From Planctomycetota bacterium (GTDB lineage: Bacteria > Planctomycetota > PUPC01 > JACPCR01), in contig JASLXP010000401.1 of the NCBI GenBank assembly GCA_030740295.1, positions 1-16,805 on the forward strand: a stretch of 16,805 nucleotides of DNA. Reading direction: 5' to 3'. The translations under genes and the position numbers were made by a program. Shown piece by piece: positions 1 to 7,540 of the stretch (positions are counted from its first letter, which is position 1; each line of letters begins with the position of its first letter). Below the pieces are notes generated by a model. That model was not told where the DNA came from. It made no database searches and saw only the letters and a list, made by a program, of their open reading frames with translations.

Positions 1-90
1 TGTCACCCGGACGGCGATGATTTAGAGGCGAGTCTGTTGAAAGTGGCTCTTATGGAAAATAAAAAGGATTTCAGTCGTCTTATATTGTGA
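1..90 (+). CDS. possible 3' end of a gene entering from the left edge
   Basis: Reading frame 1 is open from the first base to a TGA at 88-90, giving 29 residues that begin CHPDGDDLEASLL and end FSRLIL. The other two forward frames stop within the first 24 bases. The composition (acidic stretch, then a basic end) is plausible for a protein C-terminus, but the piece is far too short to assign a family. It would lie upstream of, and in the same direction as, the PQQ-like gene. It could equally be chance. Confidence 0.35.
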   Translation, partial: CHPDGDDLEASLLKVALMENKKDFSRLIL

Positions 91-139
91 CGCCCCTTCC
101 GTGGCCGGATTCGCCGGAATTCGGGACTGCGTCAGGGCT

Positions 140-157
140 TCGCCAGAACTCTGGCGA
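140..157. repeat. short perfect inverted repeat in the leader region of the PQQ-like gene
   Basis: TCGCCAGA (140-147) and TCTGGCGA (150-157) are exact reverse complements separated by two bases, so RNA could fold as a 7-bp stem with an AACT tetraloop. It is about 80 bases upstream of the likely start at 237. It may be a copy of a dispersed palindrome or a leader hairpin. There is no T-run after it, so it is not a typical intrinsic terminator. Confidence 0.5.
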
Positions 158-236
158 GTCGTCTGCCCATGGGGGCGACCGTCATTCTCGGCTCCGATCC
201 GCACGACCTGAACTAACGCCCTTCCTCAAGGATGAA

Positions 237-1490
237 ATGGAAATGAAACACCTGACCCTTCTGATTCTTCTCGGCGCTGTCAGCAATCTCGATGCACAGA
301 ATTGGCCTCAGTGGCGGGGGCCGGATCAGAATGGGATTTCCAGGGAGAAAGGCTTCCCAACCAAATGGAGCAAGACGGAGAACATTCTCTGGTCGGTACC
401 CCTGCCCGGGAGGAGCGGCTCGACGCCCGTGGTGTGGAACGATCAGATTTTCCTGACGACCCCCAAGTCCGGGAAGAACGTCGTGGCCAGCTATGACATG
501 AGCGGAAAGCTGCTCTGGGAAACTGAAATCGGCCAGGCCAGAAAGGGCAAGCACAGGGCTAAAGGCAGCGCGACCCATCCGTCACCTGTGACTGACGGGG
601 AGCAGGTGTTCGTTTACTTCCGCAGCGGTGATGCCGCGGCGCTGGACTTCGATGGAAAGATCAAGTGGGAAAAGAACCTGCACGCACAACATGGCAGGGA
701 CACGCTCTGGTGGGATATGGCTACCTCCCCCGTGCTCACCAGCGAGCACGTTGTTTTCACCAAGATGGATGATGGGAAATCGTGGCTGCTCGCACTCGAT
801 AGGAATTCGGGCGAGCAGGCTTGGAAACAGGATCGCTTTTTCAAGACAGAGCCGGAATCCGACCACGCCTACACGACGCCGGTGGTGCACACCGGTGGCG
901 ACGGCAAGGAGCTCATCATCGTCCTCGGCGCGGATCATGTGACCGCTCATGCTGCCGATACCGGCAGCGAAGTCTGGCGCTACGCAGGACTCAACCCCGG
1001 CAAGACGAAGTATTGGCGCTGCATCTCATCTCCAGTTGTCGGGGAAGGTCTGGTCTTTGCGCCCTACGCGCGGGGGAAGCAACTGACCGCGATCAAGCTC
1101 GGCGGAAAGGGCGACATCACCGAGTCTCACAAGGCATGGGTTGGCCAGCGTTCGGCGGATGTGCCTTCCCCATTAGTGGTGAATGGCAGGGCCTATGTGT
1201 GTGAAGACAGAGGTTTCGTCACGTGCTTCGATGTGAAATCCGGCAAGCAGCTCTGGCGGAATCGGATTGGAGGAAGTATCTCCACTTCTCCCGTGCTAGC
1301 GGATGGCAGGATCTACGTGCTTCGTGAAAAGGGCACGATGGTTATTCTCGAGGAGGGGGCCACCTTCAAGCTGGTCGCAACAAACTCGCTGGATGGCGAA
1401 TGGTGTCTGTCTTCGCCCGTTCCGGTGAAGGGAAAGTTCATCATACGGACGGCTGAGAATCTGATCTGTATTGGTAAGGCCGGTGCGTAA
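237..1490 (+). CDS. secreted PQQ-like beta-propeller (BamB-like) protein
   Basis: The product is 417 residues and begins with a Sec signal peptide: a short basic start (MEMKH), a hydrophobic stretch TLLILLGAV and a probable cut after LDA. The mature protein opens with QNWPQWRGP, the usual start of a large PVC-bacterial family of PQQ_2/BamB-like propellers. Repeated blade signatures follow, such as GSTPVVWNDQIFLTT, LLWETEIG, HPSPVTDGEQVFVYF, SPLVVNGRAYV and QLWRNRIGG. An AAGGA at 228-232 supports ATG 237, or ATG 243 six bases later. The frame stays open back to 87, but those residues look unnatural and lie over a hairpin repeat. Family members are periplasmic or exported; whether this one binds a quinone or acts only as a scaffold cannot be told from sequence. 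It lies upstream of and parallel to the large fusion gene. Confidence 0.9.
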   Translation: MEMKHLTLLILLGAVSNLDAQNWPQWRGPDQNGISREKGFPTKWSKTENILWSVPLPGRSGSTPVVWNDQIFLTTPKSGKNVVASYDMSGKLLWETEIGQARKGKHRAKGSATHPSPVTDGEQVFVYFRSGDAAALDFDGKIKWEKNLHAQHGRDTLWWDMATSPVLTSEHVVFTKMDDGKSWLLALDRNSGEQAWKQDRFFKTEPESDHAYTTPVVHTGGDGKELIIVLGADHVTAHAADTGSEVWRYAGLNPGKTKYWRCISSPVVGEGLVFAPYARGKQLTAIKLGGKGDITESHKAWVGQRSADVPSPLVVNGRAYVCEDRGFVTCFDVKSGKQLWRNRIGGSISTSPVLADGRIYVLREKGTMVILEEGATFKLVATNSLDGEWCLSSPVPVKGKFIIRTAENLICIGKAGA

Positions 1491-1587
1491 ACCGGGTTCG
1501 ACCTCGAGCGCAAGAGGACCTTTTCACGCGTTAGAGATTTATTTCGAAACTTCTAATAGGTGTGAAACGCGACAGTGCTCCCGGAAG

Positions 1588-1621
1588 ATTAAGAGAACGA
1601 TTACGGTAAAGACTAAGAGGG
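1588..1621 (+). repeat. GATTAAGAG-type degenerate repeat, copy 1
   Basis: This block starts GATTAAGAGAACGATTACGG and continues with a GACTAAGAGG unit. It aligns without gaps to the block at 1682-1715. Internally it is itself a degenerate repetition of GA(T/C)TAAGAG and CGATTACG. It is noncoding in appearance. Confidence 0.6.
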
Positions 1622-1635
1622 GTACACACTGCGTA

Positions 1636-1657
1636 ATCTGGGATGGGAATCTCAGAT
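1636..1657. repeat. hairpin with GGGA loop between the two GATTAAGAG blocks
   Basis: ATCTGGGAT (1636-1644) pairs with ATCTCAGAT (1649-1657) over nine positions, one of them G-U, around the loop GGGA, a GNRA-type tetraloop. The pairing rests on the + strand RNA. Confidence 0.45.
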
Positions 1658-1681
1658 GACGAGATGCGCGACAAGCACAGA

Positions 1682-1715
1682 GATTAAGAGATCGATTACG
1701 ATAAGGATTAAGAGC
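1682..1715 (+). repeat. GATTAAGAG-type degenerate repeat, copy 2
   Basis: The block starts GATTAAGAGATCGATTACGA and ends with GGATTAAGAGC. It matches the block at 1588-1621 at most positions, in the same orientation, 94 bases further on. Confidence 0.6.
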
Positions 1716-1733
1716 CAAAGACCTCATCCTCGT

Positions 1734-1756
1734 TTGCGGCCGCAGGCTGCCGCAGG
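1734..1756. repeat. GC-rich palindromic element (copy A), abutting the next start codon
   Basis: It contains the palindrome TGCGGCCGCA (1735-1744), and a second pairing of TGCGGC (1735-1740) with GCCGCA (1749-1754). A closely similar string occurs at 9842-9865 in another intergenic space. It ends three bases before the ATG at 1760, so folding could affect translation of the large fusion gene. Confidence 0.5.
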
Positions 1757-1759
1757 GAA

Positions 1760-4700
1760 ATGACAGAACATAAACACAGTTCCGGGCTGACAGGCTGGCG
1801 GCGTGCTGCCACGCTGCTCATCACCACTGCCTTTTTTGCGTCTGCTCTCCTTTCTGAACTCCCCGATAATCTCAGTAAGAACGAGAACCTCGTAGCCTGG
1901 TGCATCGTGCCGTTCGATGCGAAAAAGCGCGGGCCGAAAGAGCGGGCAGAGATGCTGAAGGAGCTCGGCATCCTGCGGTGCGCGTATGACTGGCGTGGGC
2001 AGCACGTGCCGACTTTTGAAGACGAGATCCTCCAATACAAAAAACAGGGCATTGAGTTTTTTGCGTTCTGGTCGGCACACGAAAAGGCGTTCCAGCTCTT
2101 TGAGAAATACAAAATCAGCCCGCAGATTTGGATGACCCTCGGCAGTCCTCGCGCCGCAACACAGGAAGAAAAGGTCCTGGCCGCCGCCCGATCAATGATC
2201 GGGATGTCGGTGCGTACGAAAAAGATCGGCAGCAAGCTTGGCCTCTACAACCACGGTGGGTGGGGTGGAGAACCGAAAAACATGGTCGCAGTCTGCAAGC
2301 GGCTAAGAGAGTTGGGGCACTCGAACGTCGGCATCGTCTACAACTTTCATCACGGGCACGGGCACATCGATGGCTGCGCCGAATCGTTTGCGCTGATGAA
2401 GCCCTATCTCCTCTGCCTTAACCTGAATGGTATGAACACCGGAGCAAAGCCCAAGATCCTCGGATTGGGCAAGGGTCAGCACGACCTGCAAATGCTCCAG
2501 GCTGTCGTGGAGAGCGGTTACGACGGCCCTGTCGGCATTCTGGATCATCGCAGCCACCTCGACGCCAGGGATTCCCTGCAGGAAAACCTGGACGGGCTCG
2601 AATGGCTGCGCAAGGAGCTCATCAAGCCCGGCAGCGGCGGCCCGAGACCTCAAGCCAGGCAATCCGTGCCCCCCGCGTCGCAGCCTTCACCAAACCGGGC
2701 AAGCGCGGCAGATTCGGTCAATGAGACTTTCGGCAAGGCTCTCTCCGGCGGCATCCTGATGCCTGGCAAGGAAGAGTTTCGGAAGCCGCCCATTACCGTG
2801 GAATGCCGCGCCCGACTGAAGGATGCGAAAGGCTACAACATCCTCATAGCGTCCGATCCGAAATCCATCACCGCGCATTGGGAGATATTTTCAATGCACG
2901 GGGCTGGCACTCTGACTGCATACATTCCTGGGGCAGTTCCGGACCACGTCCGGAGCAAGGCCAGAATCTGTGATGGCAAATGGCACGCAATTGCCATGCA
3001 GTATGAGCCGGAGCGGGTCCGGCTGTGGCTTGACGGGAAAGTGGTGGCTAATACGAAAATCAAGCTGAAGCCACGCAGCGCCGCGCGTCCCAATTCGATC
3101 GGCATCGGCCGGCTCGTCAGCGGACGACTTGGCTGCAGAGGAGCGATTGATGAAGTACGCATAACCAGAGGCACTCGCGAAGACCTGGCACAAGTTCCCG
3201 ACGCGCCATTCTCAAAGGGCGAAGATGGAGTCCTGGGCCATTGGAATTTCGATGATCTGAAGCCAGTGCCGGAGGCGATTCCGCAGTCTTTCAATCGGAA
3301 GCCACTCGAGCCGGAAGCAAATCCTTATTGGGAAGCGCACATCAATCGCTTCCGCGTTTATGACTTTTATGCAAAGCAGGCCCTCCACTACGGCAAGCTT
3401 GAACAGACGCCACACCTTCTCCCTCACTATCCCGGTCTCGATGGAGGCAAGCTCGGCCACTGGGGTTATCAGAACGATCAGAACACCTGGAAAGACGGGC
3501 GTATTCGGGAGACCGATACCGGCTCTGTGGTCAGTGGCGTTTTTCGTGGAGGAGGGCACACCGTGCCGAGAGGCGTGAGTGTTCTGCTGGGTGACAAAGG
3601 TGAACTTGCAGCATGCTTCAATCCCGACACGCTGACTTTCGAGGTCGTGTGGGAGGGCGGATTTATCAAGTGGTCGGATGCCCGGCACGGGTTGATGGGC
3701 GGTACGCCGATGGACGGCAAAGTTGTGATGGTCAAGCCCAAAGGCCATGGCTGGGAAGGCGTGAAGGAATTCAAGTATCAAGGGTTCTATCGGTCTGGCC
3801 GGCGGGTGATTTTTTGCTACGAACTTGACGATATGCTGGTGTTTGACAGCGCATGGGCGAAGAACGGAAAGTTCAGTCGAGTAATCGAATTCCCGGATGG
3901 CCCTGATCCGGCGAAGCGACTGATTATTGGGAGATTTCGCGACAAGCAGAATCTGCGAGTGCATTCTGTTCCGCATCCAACGTTTTCAAATAAGGATGCG
4001 AAAGGGGCAAAGCTTGTGAATGAGGACGGGCTTCTGGCTCTCGACCTCAGCGATACCGGTGCGAATCTGATTCGAATTGAAATAGGACCAACGGAACCAG
4101 AGCGTCTGACCAGCTACACTTTAAAGCGTACAGCCCAATGGCGTCAGACTATCGTCACTCAGGGCATACTTGGGAAAGGCCAGCCCTACGCCATCGATAC
4201 CCTCACGCTTCCTTACGAGAATCCGTGGAAGTCTCTCTTCTTCGTTGGCGGACACGATTTCCTCCCCGATGGCCGCATCGCCGTCTGCACCATTCACGGC
4301 GAAGTATGGATCTGCAGCGGAGTGAATCAGACGCTCGAGCGTCTGGAATGGCGACGCTTCGCCGCAGGCCTTCACCAGCCCCTGGGGCTCAAAGTCGTAG
4401 ACGGAAAGATTCACGTTCTGGGCAGAGACCAGATCACAAAGCTGTACGACGGGAACAAGGACGGAGAGGCCGATGTTTACGAATGTGTCTCTAACGCTCA
4501 TCAGACCTCCACAGGTGGCCACGATTACATTGCCGGACTGCAACGCGATGAGGCTGGCCGATTCTATTTCGCATCCGGTAACCAGGGCCTCTGCCGCACC
4601 TCAGCCGATGGTAAAACGGTGGAAGTCCTGGCGACCGGATTCCGCAATCCTAACGGTCTCGGTATTAACAGAGACGGCAGCGTCATCCTCACTTCAGTAC

Positions 4701-5935
4701 AGGAAGGCGAATGGACGCCCGCCTCCGCGATCTGCGACATTGTCAAAGGCGGCCATTACGGCCATGGTGGCCCGCGCACGGGCAAACTTGGTTACGTGCC
4801 GCCGATGCTTTATCTGCCGCGAGGGGTGGATAATTCCTGCGGCGGCCAGGCATTCATAGACAGCGACCGCTGGGGGCCGGTCTCTGGAAACTGGGTTCAC
4901 TTCGCCTCCGGAATGTGCACACACTTTCTGATTCTACGAGAGGTCATCGGCGGTCAGTCACAGGCCGCGGCCATCCCGTTGAGGGGCGAGTTTCTTTCAG
5001 GCGCGCATCGCGGCCGTTTCTCTCCGAAGGATGGCCAGCTCTACGTCTCGGGCGCTCAGGGCTGGGTCAACTACGGCACCCGTGACGGATGCCTGCAGCG
5101 CGTTCGATATACGGGGGGAGATTTTGATTATCCGATTGGTTACGAAACTCGCGATAACGGCATTCTGTTGAAGTTTACAGAGCCCGTGAAGGATGCCCTT
5201 GCACAACGGGATCGCTGGTTCGCGCAGCAGTGGTCCTACCAATACAGCTCTGCATACGGCTCGCTCGAATACTCGGTCAGACACCCCGGCCAGCCAGGCC
5301 ACGATGCTATCGAGATTCGTTCCGTTCATCGGATTGGTGACGGAAGGCAAGTCTTCATCGAGATGCCGCAACTGAATCCCGTGAACGTGCTGCACCTCCA
5401 CGGGGGCGGCGAACCGCGAGTGGAGCTCTTCATCACCATCCATGCGCTTGGCACCCCGTTCACTGATTTCCCCGGATACAAAGCCATCCCGAAGGTCTCA
5501 ATGCAGAATACGAAAACTGCAAAGATCAGTGTCGAAGCCAACCCGTGGGTGAAGGGCAAGGCCGGCCGCGGAGTTACCGTCCAGGCGGCAGCAGGGCTGC
5601 GGTTCGAGCCTCGTCGTTTCAGTGTTAAGGCGGGAGAACGCATCAGCCTGACTTTCGAGAATCCGGATGCCATGCCGCACAACTTCGTTCTGGGAGCTTT
5701 GGGCACGTTCAAAGAACTTGGCAATCTGGCGAACAAGCTCATGGCCGACCCCACAGCCATCAAGCACCACTACGTTCCGAAATCGCCCAAGGTGCTGGCC
5801 TACACAAACGTCCTTCATCCGAAGCAGAAACAGACCATCCATTTCAACGCCCCGGACAAACCAGGTGAGTATCCCTACCTGTGCACCTTTCCTGGACACT
5901 GGATGGTGATGAACGGCGTGATGGTTGTAGAGTGA
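1760..5935 (+). CDS. giant secreted fusion: TIM-barrel, LamG, DUF6797-like, sorbosone-dehydrogenase-like propeller, azurin-like cupredoxin
   Basis: The product has 1391 residues. A signal peptide or anchor lies at about 12-33 (WRR, then AATLLITTAFFASALLS). Residues 40-288 resemble a sugar-phosphate isomerase/epimerase TIM barrel (NFHHGHGH, GYDGPVGILDHRSH). After a Pro/Ser-rich linker, 330-500 look like a LamG/concanavalin-type lectin fold (CDGKWHAIAM, VRLWLDGKVV, GAIDEVRITRG, LGHWNFDD). Residues 520-800 match DUF6797-type PVC proteins. Residues 810-1120 are a sorbosone-dehydrogenase-like propeller (HDFLPDGRIAVCT, GFRNPNGLGINRDG, VKGGHYGHGG). The C-terminus (1280-1391) is azurin-like, with H1307 and CTFPGHWMVM giving C1375, H1380 and M1384, spaced as in azurin. 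No CxxCH heme motif is present. ATG 1760 is preceded by AGGGA only two bases away, an unusual spacing. Likely role: extracytoplasmic sugar recognition and oxidation; the substrate is unknown. Confidence 0.9.
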   Translation: MTEHKHSSGLTGWRRAATLLITTAFFASALLSELPDNLSKNENLVAWCIVPFDAKKRGPKERAEMLKELGILRCAYDWRGQHVPTFEDEILQYKKQGIEFFAFWSAHEKAFQLFEKYKISPQIWMTLGSPRAATQEEKVLAAARSMIGMSVRTKKIGSKLGLYNHGGWGGEPKNMVAVCKRLRELGHSNVGIVYNFHHGHGHIDGCAESFALMKPYLLCLNLNGMNTGAKPKILGLGKGQHDLQMLQAVVESGYDGPVGILDHRSHLDARDSLQENLDGLEWLRKELIKPGSGGPRPQARQSVPPASQPSPNRASAADSVNETFGKALSGGILMPGKEEFRKPPITVECRARLKDAKGYNILIASDPKSITAHWEIFSMHGAGTLTAYIPGAVPDHVRSKARICDGKWHAIAMQYEPERVRLWLDGKVVANTKIKLKPRSAARPNSIGIGRLVSGRLGCRGAIDEVRITRGTREDLAQVPDAPFSKGEDGVLGHWNFDDLKPVPEAIPQSFNRKPLEPEANPYWEAHINRFRVYDFYAKQALHYGKLEQTPHLLPHYPGLDGGKLGHWGYQNDQNTWKDGRIRETDTGSVVSGVFRGGGHTVPRGVSVLLGDKGELAACFNPDTLTFEVVWEGGFIKWSDARHGLMGGTPMDGKVVMVKPKGHGWEGVKEFKYQGFYRSGRRVIFCYELDDMLVFDSAWAKNGKFSRVIEFPDGPDPAKRLIIGRFRDKQNLRVHSVPHPTFSNKDAKGAKLVNEDGLLALDLSDTGANLIRIEIGPTEPERLTSYTLKRTAQWRQTIVTQGILGKGQPYAIDTLTLPYENPWKSLFFVGGHDFLPDGRIAVCTIHGEVWICSGVNQTLERLEWRRFAAGLHQPLGLKVVDGKIHVLGRDQITKLYDGNKDGEADVYECVSNAHQTSTGGHDYIAGLQRDEAGRFYFASGNQGLCRTSADGKTVEVLATGFRNPNGLGINRDGSVILTSVQEGEWTPASAICDIVKGGHYGHGGPRTGKLGYVPPMLYLPRGVDNSCGGQAFIDSDRWGPVSGNWVHFASGMCTHFLILREVIGGQSQAAAIPLRGEFLSGAHRGRFSPKDGQLYVSGAQGWVNYGTRDGCLQRVRYTGGDFDYPIGYETRDNGILLKFTEPVKDALAQRDRWFAQQWSYQYSSAYGSLEYSVRHPGQPGHDAIEIRSVHRIGDGRQVFIEMPQLNPVNVLHLHGGGEPRVELFITIHALGTPFTDFPGYKAIPKVSMQNTKTAKISVEANPWVKGKAGRGVTVQAAAGLRFEPRRFSVKAGERISLTFENPDAMPHNFVLGALGTFKELGNLANKLMADPTAIKHHYVPKSPKVLAYTNVLHPKQKQTIHFNAPDKPGEYPYLCTFPGHWMVMNGVMVVE

Positions 5936-5982
5936 ATGACCTTGGCGCTGGACATCGTGTACAAAACTCCACGGCTGAAACT

Positions 5983-7458
5983 ATGAGCAAAGCGAATCAG
6001 ATCCTCGAAAGCAGAGACGAAGCGCTTCTTGTGACGGCTCCGTCGCAGGTGCGCGCGGGTGAGCCCTTTACCCTGACCATTGCGGCCACGCACGCGAACG
6101 GTCGGATCAATTTCCATTACGGTGGTTCGGTGCGCGTTGCCAGTACGGACCCAAAGGCTGATGGTGACGGGGAAATCCACACCATTGCCTGCAGCGGCGG
6201 CGCGCACAAACATACGATGCGCTTGAAGAGCGGTGGCATTCAGCGGATCGAAGTGGAGGACCCTGAGCGCGGCCTGATTGTGCGTTCCAATCCGATCATG
6301 GTGCTCGAGGATAGCTCGCCTTTGAACCTTTACTGGGGCGATATCCATATCCATGTGGGGGAACGTCAGCACCACGGGGGAATCTCAGACGCCTATGCAC
6401 CGATTGATTACAACTACCATTTTGGCCGGCACGTGGCTGCCCATGATTTCATGGCACTCTCGGATCATGACCATCTGAGTACGTGGAGTCCGGGCATCAT
6501 TCGGATCTGGGATCGATTCAAGCGCGCGGCAGAATATTTCAATCGTCCTGGAGAGTTCGCCACGCTGCTCGGCTGGGAATGGACGAACGGTGTGAGGCTC
6601 TGCCCCGGCCGACCGCAATACGGGCAGAAATGCGTTTACTTTCGTGACGGTGACGGGCCGATTTTCAGTTCCGCCGATCCGGGCAGTGATACGCCGGAAA
6701 AACTCTATGACCGGCTGCGTGCACACCGCTGCCTGGTGATACCGCATCACGTGTCAGCGCCTTCAAATTTCTACAACGACTGGAACTTTCACGACCCGGG
6801 TCTGGAACGGCTGGTTGAGATTTACTCCATCTGGGGCTGTGGTGAGCGGCCGGCAGCGGAAGGCAACCCTTACCCGATTCTCTCGCACAGCGATCCGGAC
6901 AACCCGGGCGATCTGGCTGGACACCATGTGAAGGACGCGCTTGAACGAGGGTACACACTTGGATTCACCGCGGGTGGTGATACCCATGATGGAGCGACGG
7001 GCATCGGCCACACTTTCAATGGGCTGATTGGCCAGTTCGAGAATCGCCGGTGGGGACGCGGGGTCCAGCATCGGGCGGGCATCCAGGGCGTCTGGGCTGA
7101 AGAGCTGACCCGCGAATCCATCTTCGAGGCCATGCATGATCGGCGGACATATGGGACGACCGGTGCAAGGATCATCGTTCGTACCGAACTGGCCGGCCGC
7201 CCCATGGGCCACGTATTCCCCGTTCGTCCAGAACCGCCCTGGACGTATCAGGCCACGGTAAACGGCACCGACCAGTTGCAGAAGATCGAACTGGTGCGAA
7301 ACGGGGAAACCGTGCACGAAATTCAACCAGACGTTGAATCCGCCGATTTGGAGTTTGAAGATATTTCGCCGCCTCCGGGCGCCGTCAACTATTACCTGAG
7401 AGTGACGCAGTCAGACGGGCACATGGCGTGGGCGAGCCCTCACTTCATTCCAGGCTGA
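5983..7458 (+). CDS. PHP-superfamily DUF3604 protein, putative metal-dependent hydrolase
   Basis: The product is 491 residues. Residues 1-110 form an Ig-like beta domain (ALLVTAPSQVRAGEPFTLTI). From Y117 comes YWGDIHIH, the metal-binding HxH that opens PHP/DUF3604 domains (H122, H124). SDHDH (D161, H162, H164), IPHHVS and GGDTHDG (D333, H335) supply further candidate metal ligands. A short beta C-terminus follows (YYLRVTQSDGHMAWASPHF). Known PHP proteins are metal-dependent phosphoesterases, but DUF3604 proteins lack a settled substrate. No signal peptide is seen with ATG 5983. A GTG at 5932 in the same frame would overlap the previous stop by four bases (GTGA), suggesting coupling. Neither start has a clear ribosome site. 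The gene probably shares a transcript with the fusion gene; the C-terminal hairpin at 7498 follows it. Confidence 0.85.
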   Translation: MSKANQILESRDEALLVTAPSQVRAGEPFTLTIAATHANGRINFHYGGSVRVASTDPKADGDGEIHTIACSGGAHKHTMRLKSGGIQRIEVEDPERGLIVRSNPIMVLEDSSPLNLYWGDIHIHVGERQHHGGISDAYAPIDYNYHFGRHVAAHDFMALSDHDHLSTWSPGIIRIWDRFKRAAEYFNRPGEFATLLGWEWTNGVRLCPGRPQYGQKCVYFRDGDGPIFSSADPGSDTPEKLYDRLRAHRCLVIPHHVSAPSNFYNDWNFHDPGLERLVEIYSIWGCGERPAAEGNPYPILSHSDPDNPGDLAGHHVKDALERGYTLGFTAGGDTHDGATGIGHTFNGLIGQFENRRWGRGVQHRAGIQGVWAEELTRESIFEAMHDRRTYGTTGARIIVRTELAGRPMGHVFPVRPEPPWTYQATVNGTDQLQKIELVRNGETVHEIQPDVESADLEFEDISPPPGAVNYYLRVTQSDGHMAWASPHFIPG

Positions 7459-7497
7459 TCCTGGCGCGATGGAATCGGATCACCGGACAGGCTGAAT

Positions 7498-7525
7498 ACC
7501 ATCCTGCGACTGTGCGCAGGATGGT
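7498..7525. terminator. perfect 11-bp hairpin between convergent genes
   Basis: ACCATCCTGCG (7498-7508) and CGCAGGATGGT (7515-7525) are exact reverse complements with the loop ACTGTG. The hairpin sits between the ends of the DUF3604 gene (7458) and hcp (7541), the classic place for a bidirectional terminator. No T-run follows on either strand, so it may instead act as a 3'-end stabiliser. Confidence 0.6.
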
Positions 7526-7540
7526 GTGATGCCTCAATCA

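Larger units (their letters stand above)
1491..1759. other. intergenic region with degenerate direct repeats and hairpins
   Basis: No coding signal was recognised here. The region holds two related GATTAAGAG blocks, a 9-bp hairpin with a GGGA loop between them, and a GC-rich palindromic element directly before the start codon of the next gene. No convincing intrinsic terminator for the PQQ-like gene is visible: no stem is followed by a T-run. Confidence 0.6.

Noticed and set aside
87..236. 50-residue N-terminal extension of the PQQ-like protein
   Set aside because: The extension covers a hairpin and lacks protein character; a signal peptide and AAGGA support a start at 237 or 243.
1491..1507. 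GGGTTCGACC string resembling a tRNA T-loop
   Set aside because: The flanking bases do not form a T-stem, and no anticodon or acceptor arms are nearby.
3212..3976. 254-residue minus-strand open frame
   Set aside because: Antisense shadow within the giant fusion gene; no family resemblance.
5881..5982. ATG 5881 start for the DUF3604 protein
   Set aside because: It would overlap 55 bases of the fusion gene's copper-site codons and gives an unnatural N-terminus; GTG 5932 or ATG 5983 is more likely.
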